Shown here piece after piece: positions 59,401-64,000 of a DNA stretch of 64,000 nucleotides. Numbering within the stretch: position 1 is the stretch's first letter; every line of letters begins with the position of its first letter. Source of the stretch: JAAXHB01 sp965214945 (GTDB taxonomy: Bacteria > Actinomycetota > Acidimicrobiia > Acidimicrobiales > Aldehydirespiratoraceae); NCBI GenBank assembly GCA_965214945.1, contig OZ244029.1, positions 2,666,001-2,730,000 on the forward strand, given 5' to 3'. The notes beneath the pieces were generated by a model. The model saw nothing but the letters and a program-made list of their open reading frames with translations, had not been told where the DNA came from and made no database searches. The position numbers and the translations under genes are program-made.

Positions 59401-59509
59401 GGTATTGCAGCACGCCCGACTGCTCGGCGGTCACCTCCCAGCGAGGGTGCCGCACGTCAAGCGCTTGGGCCAGCAGCCCGTTAAACGCCTTTTCGTCTGT
59501 ATGCGCCAT
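56414..59509 (-). CDS. Adenine-specific DNA methyltransferase with possible N-terminal nuclease (candidate type IIG enzyme)
   Basis: 1031 residues from ATG 59509. Residues about 1-130 have Pro42-Asp43 (TPDIVI) and Glu60-Thr-Glu62 (VVIETEYEP) in a beta-alpha-beta context ending VVAVKIPRRL, resembling a PD-(D/E)xK nuclease with ExE. An acidic Gln/Gly/Glu linker follows (about 146-180). The N6-adenine methyltransferase part has motif I VADLACGTGTLL near residue 388 and motif IV NPPF near 525. The C-terminal part (WWIGTRQHQGRAGVTISKLPE) should be the target-recognition domain. Size and order fit type IIG restriction-modification enzymes, but a plain methylase is possible. It is a single gene next to VapBC and ThpR. 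Confidence 0.8.
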   Translation of the reverse strand: MAHTDEKAFNGLLAQALDVRHPRWEVTAEQSGVLQYQSGKTPDIVITPLGGQAGNPVVIETEYEPASTVDADAVARLGKKLQRGGYVIEQVVAVKIPRRLESLSVADLRREIAAAEFGYRLVSQITAATEVGGKDTDGQGEETGGQGEETAEEAEGAPEAVRLPEAGWIDGTVDDLAGFCERIAINEHLLDQAVMLLENTINSVAGELRDALTPQRSALLERMAAALHQADDPQTTRMGVAIVANALLFQTALFGTSQAGNDFTVPEPAPDLSRIEVLINWQRILHVNYAPIFTTAYKVLKAIPCREASLVISRLTDMACKLAGYGVMSTGEMAGQMFGKLIADRKFLATFYTRPAAAHLLAEIAAARLNTDWSDPEQVTSLRVADLACGTGTLLTAAYQRITARVRRAGADDEVIHREMMEQALIGADIMPAAVHLTATLLSCAYPGFTFERTGVFLMPYGQSASPDAKKVADRVVIGSLEMLSEGPQAVFELGVSGRQAVEGTGDSPTDNVVDHSTADLVIMNPPFTRPTNHETAAAAGVPVPSFAGFKTEADEQKLMAAKLKSLNRKLTDRAGHGNAGLGSNFFDLAHAKVKRGGIVAFVLPFAVVSGRDWSNTRRVLATHYVNICVVAIAATGSTDRAFSADTGMAEALIIATRRGGGAESDSVMQPDRVNKVNDEKLTDEESNDVLYINLLERPADLVEAVEVARGIARIASQSTRTIPLTRSGSVDIGETSVGNFIRAGIDDGGCAAIAEPDLADFARAVYVGGLRLPRLGGISGVPLTKLKELGTRGPVDRDISGTQADRVTPRGPFDIKSVTRWQAAAYPVLWAHDAKRETRMVVEPDRQGRVRPGCNSKALQVWATASRLHFNRDFQINSQPLAACVTPEPAIGGRAWPTFKLRDPRWKPAVLLWANTTLGLISFWWIGTRQHQGRAGVTISKLPELVVLDPRALTDRQLDTARKIFERFKDRQLKPANEAYSDDTRLTLDKAVLVELLGLKESTVMPPLAVLRDQWCREPSVHGGKATRPV

Positions 59510-59711
59510 AGATGCCACCACCGAAGTTGGAGAAGTCCGCAAAGTTGCGTCAGATGACCTGACGTTAGCTGAGGGGTGAGACAATCCCCGACGGCCGAGC
59601 AGGGCCATCGGGCGAGTGGCCCTGCCGCCTTGGACGGGCAGTTTCCGGTGCCGCTGATCCCGCAGCAGTGCCAGCGTAAGGCCCGTTGGCTAGTATTCGG
59701 GCCCGTGGCCT

Positions 59712-60962
59712 ATGGCTGACAGAACTTCCAACAGCGTCGACGCCAGGCCCGCAGTGGCAGCCCGGCGCCGCGTGATCGTCGGCCATCTGGGGGCAGTGAT
59801 ACCGCTGGGGGCGGTATTGGCCGCATTCCTGATCGGCGCGATCATGATCGCCGCGCTGGGGGCCAACCCCGTCACCGGGTTCGGCGAGCTGTTCGTGGGG
59901 GCGTTCGGCGGCGCCGATCAGCTTGCCGAATCGGCTGCCCGGGCGATGCCCCTGTTGCTCGTGGGCACCGGCATCTGCATCGCGTTCCGGGCGCGTGTGA
60001 TCAACATCGGGGGCGAGGGCCAGATCATCGCCGGAGCCATCGCCTCCACCGTCACCGCACTGGCGCTGCCGGGCCTGCCAAGGGTGCTGCTCATCCCGCT
60101 GGTGCTGCTGATGGGCGTGATCGGCGGCGCCATCTGGGGCGGCATCCCCGGCGGCCTCAAGGCCTATCTGGGCGTGAACGAGATCCTCTCCACGATCATG
60201 TTGAACCTGGTAGCCGTGCAGCTCATGAACTACCTGCTGCGGGCGCCGCTGATCGACCCCAAGCAAGTGGAGCTTGGCACCCGGATACCGCAGACCCGGC
60301 GCCTGTCGGAGAACGCCGACCTGCCGGTACTCGTTCCGGGCACGCGCCTCCACCTCGGCGTGCTGATCGCTGTCATCGTGGCCGTGGGCGCTTGGTTCCT
60401 GCTATGGCGCACCACGCTCGGCTTCCGAGTGCGTGCGGTGGGCGCCGGCGCGCCGGCCGCCCGGTACGCGGGAATGCCGGTAAAGCGGATGACCATGCTG
60501 TCGCTCACGCTGAGCGGCGCCATGTGCGGACTCGCCGGCGCGGTGCTGGTATTCGGCAGCGAGTCGCACCGGCTGCTCACGGATGGCTCGGCCACCGGGT
60601 TCACCGGCTCGGCCGGCTTCAACGGGATCGTGGCCGCGCTGTTCGGAGCGCTCAATCCTATCTACACGATCCCGTCGTCGTTCCTGTTCGGGGGGCTGCT
60701 CGTGGGAGCCAACGCCATGCAGCGGGCCATCCAGATACCGGCAGCGCTGGTGGTGGCGCTCAACGGTCTGGTGGTGGTGTTCGTGGTGAGCAGCAACTCG
60801 ATCCGCCAGCGTCTGTCACAGGTGGCCACCATGGCCGCCGAAGCGGCCGCCGCGCCGGGCGCCGCCGCCGAGGGCGATGACCAGGACGCGCCCGGCACCG
60901 CCGAAGCTGTAGACACGCCCCACGGGGGCAGCGCCGACTCACGGGCAGGTCCGAAGCCATGA
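59712..60962 (+). CDS. ABC transporter permease (BMP importer 3, NupP/YufP-like)
   Basis: 416 residues. FRARVINIGGEGQIIAGA near residue 95, IWGGIPGGLKAYLGVNEILSTIMLN near residue 145 and GFTGSAGFNGIVAALFGALNP near residue 300 are typical of the family and closer to YufP-type nucleoside permeases than the other two importers here. The C-terminal 45 residues are an Ala/Asp/Glu tail with no membrane segment. First gene of the third importer; divergent from the methyltransferase with a 202-bp gap in which I see no gene. Confidence 0.9.
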   Translation: MADRTSNSVDARPAVAARRRVIVGHLGAVIPLGAVLAAFLIGAIMIAALGANPVTGFGELFVGAFGGADQLAESAARAMPLLLVGTGICIAFRARVINIGGEGQIIAGAIASTVTALALPGLPRVLLIPLVLLMGVIGGAIWGGIPGGLKAYLGVNEILSTIMLNLVAVQLMNYLLRAPLIDPKQVELGTRIPQTRRLSENADLPVLVPGTRLHLGVLIAVIVAVGAWFLLWRTTLGFRVRAVGAGAPAARYAGMPVKRMTMLSLTLSGAMCGLAGAVLVFGSESHRLLTDGSATGFTGSAGFNGIVAALFGALNPIYTIPSSFLFGGLLVGANAMQRAIQIPAALVVALNGLVVVFVVSSNSIRQRLSQVATMAAEAAAAPGAAAEGDDQDAPGTAEAVDTPHGGSADSRAGPKP

Positions 60963-61900
60963 CCGACTTCATCACGGTCACGTTCACGGTGGTGACGTTC
61001 GCTTCAGCGGTACGCCTCGCCACTCCGTACCTGCTCGCCGCTTTGGGCGAGACGCTCGGGCAGCGCAGCGGCGTGCTCAACCTCGGCGTGGACGGCGTGA
61101 TGCTGCTCGGGGCCTTCTTCTCGTACTGGACGGTGCTCCGCACCGGCAGCATCCTGCGCGGCCTGGCTGTGGGCCTCGCCACCGGAGTGGTGATGGGCGT
61201 CGTGTACGCCGTCGTCACGATCTGGCTGCGGGCCGAGCAGGGCATCAGCGGGATCGGCATCTTCCTTTTCGGACTGGGCATGAGCGAGCTGCTGTTCCAT
61301 GAGCTGGTGGGGACGCCGCTGCCCATCCCCAGCTTCAACGACGTGGCCATCCCGCTGCTCTCCGACATTCCGAAGCTCGGCGACATGCTCTTCAACCACA
61401 GCTTGCTGGTGTACATCGCCATGCTGCTGGTGCCAGGGCTGACGCTGCTGATCAACCGCACCACGTTCGGGCTGAACGTGCGCGCCGTCGGTGAGACGCC
61501 CGAAGCGGCGGACAGCTTGGGGGTGTCGGTCGCCCGGACGCGGGCCGTGACGATCGTTTTTGGCAACGCCCTGGCTGGACTGGCTGGTGCGACGCTTGCC
61601 ATCGAGCTGGGGATCTTCCAGCACAACCTCACCAACCAGATCGGCTTCATCGCCATCGCGCTGGTGTACTTCGGGGCGTGGCGACCCTCTGGCGTGCTCG
61701 CCGGGTCGCTGCTATACGGCTTCGTCACCGCCGCCGTCAACCAGTGGAAGACGGCCGGCCTTGTGACGGGCGCCGCCTCCAGCTTCACCACGATGGCCCC
61801 GGCAGCTCTGACCATCGTCGCTCTGGTGGTGATCGCCCGTCGCACCGCCGCCCAGCCGTCAGCGCTTACCTTGCCCTTCGTGCGGGGCACTGATCCTTAA
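60959..61900 (+). CDS. ABC transporter permease (BMP importer 3, NupQ/YufQ-like)
   Basis: 313 residues. GETLGQRSGVLNLGVDGVMLLGA near residue 30-52, LNVRAVGETPEAADSLGVSV near residue 175 and TNQIGFIAIALVYFGAW near residue 225 define the second permease. The ATG overlaps the upstream TGA (ATGA). It ends before a 156-bp gap that holds the lipoprotein leader. Confidence 0.9.
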   Translation: MTDFITVTFTVVTFASAVRLATPYLLAALGETLGQRSGVLNLGVDGVMLLGAFFSYWTVLRTGSILRGLAVGLATGVVMGVVYAVVTIWLRAEQGISGIGIFLFGLGMSELLFHELVGTPLPIPSFNDVAIPLLSDIPKLGDMLFNHSLLVYIAMLLVPGLTLLINRTTFGLNVRAVGETPEAADSLGVSVARTRAVTIVFGNALAGLAGATLAIELGIFQHNLTNQIGFIAIALVYFGAWRPSGVLAGSLLYGFVTAAVNQWKTAGLVTGAASSFTTMAPAALTIVALVVIARRTAAQPSALTLPFVRGTDP

Positions 61901-62005
61901 ACCGCCCAGGCTCCCTCAACCGCCCCAGGCAGTGGCATCACCTCATCCGGCGCCTGCTACAGCGGCCGGCGCGTTCTACAGCGGTCTGTTAGGCTCCTGC
62001 CAACC

Positions 62006-62049
62006 TATAAGGGGCCGTGAAGCACTGTGGCCCCAAAATCCTGAAGGAG
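62006..62049 (+). promoter_or_regulatory. Leader of the third BMP lipoprotein gene with hairpin
   Basis: TATAAG (62006-62011) is a possible -10 box without a clear -35. GGGGCC and GGCCCC (62011-62016, 62029-62034) form a 6-bp stem with a 12-base loop just downstream. A strong Shine-Dalgarno, AAGGAGG, precedes the ATG at 62057. The layout suggests a separate promoter or a regulated leader for this gene. Confidence 0.45.
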
Positions 62050-62056
62050 GGAACCC

Positions 62057-63187
62057 ATGACCAAGCGACTTCGCTGGCTGCTTGTCGTTCTGGCCGCTCT
62101 GGCGCTGGTGGCCGCCGGGTGCGGTGACGACGAGTCTGAGCCGCAAACCGCCGAGCCCGAGCCCGAAGCCGCAGAACCAGAGCCCGAGCCTGAGGCCCCA
62201 GAACCCGAGCCGGAGCCTGAGGCCCCAGAACCCGAGCCCGAGGCCGATGCCATGGAGACCGACGCCATGGAGACCGATGCCATGGAGACTGAGCCCGAGC
62301 CGCTGCGTGTTGCGGTGGTGACGCCGAGCGCCAAAAACGACTTGGCGTTCAGCCAGTCCATTGTCGACGCGCTGCATCGGATGGAGGCCGACGGCCTGTT
62401 CAGCGAGGTCGCAGTATCTGAAGGCTTGTTCATCGTGGAGGACGCCGGCGTTGCCCTGCGCGACTACGCCGAGGCCGGGTTCGACCTGGTGATCGGGCAC
62501 GGATCACAGTACGGCGCGCTGATCGAGCAGATCGCGCCCGACTTCCCCGACACGGCCTTCTCTTGGGGCACTGCGGTGGAGACCTTCGGGCTGTCCAACG
62601 TGTCGTCTTACACCACGGCATCAGATCAGGGCGCTTATGTGATGGGCGTGATGGCAGCAGCCCTGGCCGGCGGCGCAGACGTGGGCATCATCGGCCCGAT
62701 CGAGGTCGGCGACGCCAAGCTCTTCGTGGACGGCTTCCTCGCCGGCGTCGAAGCCGGCGGCGGGGCGGCCCGCGCGGTTTACACCGACTCCTTCGCCGAC
62801 ATCCAGCTCGCGGCGGAAGCAGCCCAGTCTTTCATTGACAACGGCGCGGCCGTGCTAACAGGCACCGCTCAGATGACCGTGGGCGCCATTGGCGTCGCCA
62901 ACCAGAACGGCGTCGCGTGGTTCGGAACCCAGTCCAACCAGACCCAGGTCGCGCCCGACGTCGTGGTCGCTAACCAGGTGTACCGCTGGGATGCGGTGCT
63001 TGGCGACCTGGTCGCGGACATTCAAGCGGGCCAGCTCGGTGGAAGCGCCTACAAGATCGACTTCGCCAACGGCGGGCTCGTCATGGAGTACAACGACGAT
63101 TACCCGCTCGATCCCGACATCCGGGCCCTAGGCGACGAAGCCGTAGCCGGCTTCACTGACGGCTCGATGTCCACGGGCGTCGGCTGA
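62057..63187 (+). CDS. BMP-family substrate-binding lipoprotein (third importer)
   Basis: 376 residues. Signal peptide, lipobox VAAGC with Cys22, then a long Glu/Pro linker (EPEPEPEAPEPE type) and three DAMET repeats up to about residue 80. The binding domain starts LRVAVVTPSAKNDLAFSQS and has DLVIGHGSQYGALI and VASYTT-like NVSSYTTASDQGAYVMG; this is the Med/PnrA-type BMP fold. Linker repeats are near identical at DNA level (30-bp and 15-bp units). The very good ribosome-binding site fits the need for excess binding protein. Unlike the other two importers, it lies after the permeases. Confidence 0.88.
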   Translation: MTKRLRWLLVVLAALALVAAGCGDDESEPQTAEPEPEAAEPEPEPEAPEPEPEPEAPEPEPEADAMETDAMETDAMETEPEPLRVAVVTPSAKNDLAFSQSIVDALHRMEADGLFSEVAVSEGLFIVEDAGVALRDYAEAGFDLVIGHGSQYGALIEQIAPDFPDTAFSWGTAVETFGLSNVSSYTTASDQGAYVMGVMAAALAGGADVGIIGPIEVGDAKLFVDGFLAGVEAGGGAARAVYTDSFADIQLAAEAAQSFIDNGAAVLTGTAQMTVGAIGVANQNGVAWFGTQSNQTQVAPDVVVANQVYRWDAVLGDLVADIQAGQLGGSAYKIDFANGGLVMEYNDDYPLDPDIRALGDEAVAGFTDGSMSTGVG

Positions 63188-63263
63188 CCGATAGAGCGCG
63201 CCGGGTCCGGCCGCGGCTGATCCGGGCTGCCGACCTTGAGTCGGCCCGAGATTGGCCTGCGTG

Positions 63264-63293
63264 CCGGGGCCGGGGCTCTGGCCCCGGCCCCGG
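63264..63293. terminator. 13-bp perfect GC hairpin between lipoprotein and ATPase genes
   Basis: CCGGGGCCGGGGC and GCCCCGGCCCCGG pair perfectly around the loop TCTG. It is the most stable hairpin found in the window, 77 bp after the lipoprotein stop and about 70 bp before the ATPase start. It likely stops or slows most transcripts and protects the lipoprotein mRNA end. No T-tract follows. Confidence 0.6.
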
Positions 63294-63361
63294 TGATCCC
63301 GGGTTCGGCAATTCAGAGCCCTCCGCCCGGAGCCTCGCTCGCCTGGAAAGGCCGCTAGGAC

Positions 63362-64000
63362 GTGCCGCCGCAGCCTGAGCCGCCGCTATTGGACGAGCCG
63401 CCGCTGCTGGAGATGCGCGGCGTGACCAAGCGGTTCCCGGGGGTGTTGGCCAACGACCGCGTCGATTTCGACGTGCGGGCCGGGGAGGTGCACGCCCTGC
63501 TCGGCGAGAACGGGGCAGGCAAAACCACCCTGATGAAGATCCTGTTCGGGCTGTACACGCCCGACGCGGGCGATGTGCTGCTCAACGGCGAGCCTTCCGG
63601 GGTACGCACACCGGCAGCGGCCATCGCGGCGGGGATCGGGATGATCCACCAGCACTTCATGCTGGTGCCCACGCTGACGGTCACCGAGAATGTGGCGCTC
63701 GGCTTGTCGCCGTCCTCACGGCTGCGGCCTGACCTGGCCGGGGTGCGTGCCAGGATCGGCGAACTCTCCGAGGCCTATGGACTCGAACTCGACCCCGATG
63801 CGTACCTGTGGCAGCTTGCTGTGGGGGAGCGCCAGAGGGTGGAGATCGTCAAGGCCCTGTTGCGTGAGGCGCGCCTGATGGTGTTGGACGAGCCGACGGC
63901 GGTGCTCACGCCCGGCGAGGTGGAAGACCTATTCATCACCTTGCGGCGCATGGCGAACGATGGGCGCGGCCTGGTATTTATTTCACACAAGCTCCACGAG
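63362..64000 (+). CDS. ABC transporter ATPase (BMP importer 3), cut by the window end
   Basis: First 213 residues from a GTG. Walker A GENGAGKTT, Q-loop HQHFMLVPTLTV, a degenerate signature LAVGERQRVEIVK and Walker B LMVLDEPTAVLT are as in the other BMP ATPases, so the second nucleotide-binding domain should follow outside the window. It starts with a Pro-rich segment (PPQPEPPLLDEPPLLE); an internal ATG before RGVTKRFPG is an alternative start. A stable hairpin upstream separates it from the lipoprotein gene. Confidence 0.88.
   Translation, partial: MPPQPEPPLLDEPPLLEMRGVTKRFPGVLANDRVDFDVRAGEVHALLGENGAGKTTLMKILFGLYTPDAGDVLLNGEPSGVRTPAAAIAAGIGMIHQHFMLVPTLTVTENVALGLSPSSRLRPDLAGVRARIGELSEAYGLELDPDAYLWQLAVGERQRVEIVKALLREARLMVLDEPTAVLTPGEVEDLFITLRRMANDGRGLVFISHKLHE

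Noticed and set aside
1..64000. Prophage, insertion sequence or integrative element
   Set aside because: No transposase, integrase, phage structural gene or attachment-site pair was recognised, and base use looks even.

Overview
The window is a gene-dense, high-GC bacterial chromosome segment. Frequent GTG/TTG starts, GTGA/ATGA gene overlaps, lipoproteins starting with a Cys-Gly-(Gly)-Asp acidic tail, a mycobacterial-type long isocitrate lyase and an Ala/Asp-rich protein style point to an actinobacterium. The transporter and oxygenase content would fit Acidimicrobiia, but that placement is inference. I see no rRNA or tRNA, no transposase, no phage genes and no CRISPR array.

Layout. 0-7.7 kb: a DUF2784 membrane protein, then a complete BMP-type (nucleoside/purine-like) ABC importer (lipoprotein, double ATPase, two permeases) followed by a 2-oxoglutarate/Fe(II) oxygenase. 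7.8-12.8 kb (minus strand): a tight six-gene catabolic operon with two Rieske oxygenase alpha subunits, a beta subunit, a DhnA-type aldolase, a DUF1989 protein and a small unknown. 13-21 kb: a heptad-repeat coiled-coil membrane protein with a near-consensus promoter, an amidase, a third Rieske oxygenase, a DUF418 membrane protein, a 35-residue membrane peptide and a 763-residue isocitrate lyase. 21-32 kb: a second complete BMP importer followed by a flavin-reductase-like protein, a three-subunit molybdenum hydroxylase (xanthine dehydrogenase/CO dehydrogenase family) and two VOC proteins. 32-40 kb: PhyH oxygenase, Ldh2-type dehydrogenase, two zinc dehydrogenases, an agmatinase-family ureohydrolase, a MazEF-type toxin-antitoxin pair, a frameshifted VOC gene and a dimethylformamidase-large-subunit-like protein. 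40-50.5 kb: a Liv-type importer with a fused LivH-LivM permease, two SDR oxidoreductases, and a fused E1 alpha-beta plus E2 of a 2-oxoacid dehydrogenase. 50.5-59.5 kb: a sulfatase, a membrane protein, a two-domain GNAT acetyltransferase, a VapBC pair, a ThpR-like phosphodiesterase and a 1031-residue methyltransferase with a possible N-terminal nuclease (candidate type IIG restriction-modification enzyme). 59.7-64 kb: a third BMP importer in a different order (permease, permease, lipoprotein, ATPase), with the ATPase cut by the window end.

Taken together this looks like a scavenging region: three BMP importers and one Liv importer bring in small nitrogenous or heterocyclic compounds, and oxygenases, a Mo-hydroxylase, an amidase, a ureohydrolase and dehydrogenases break them down, feeding acyl-CoA and the glyoxylate shunt. 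The substrates cannot be read from sequence.

The most unusual signal is not a single gene. Short direct duplications (about 17-36 bp, tandem or spaced about 70-75 bp start to start) sit on start codons or stop codons of many genes here. Other points of interest are a Thr in place of the catalytic Glu of the Mo-hydroxylase, a leaderless MazEF promoter, very stable hairpins around the third BMP gene, and the candidate type IIG enzyme with an ExE-type nuclease motif.
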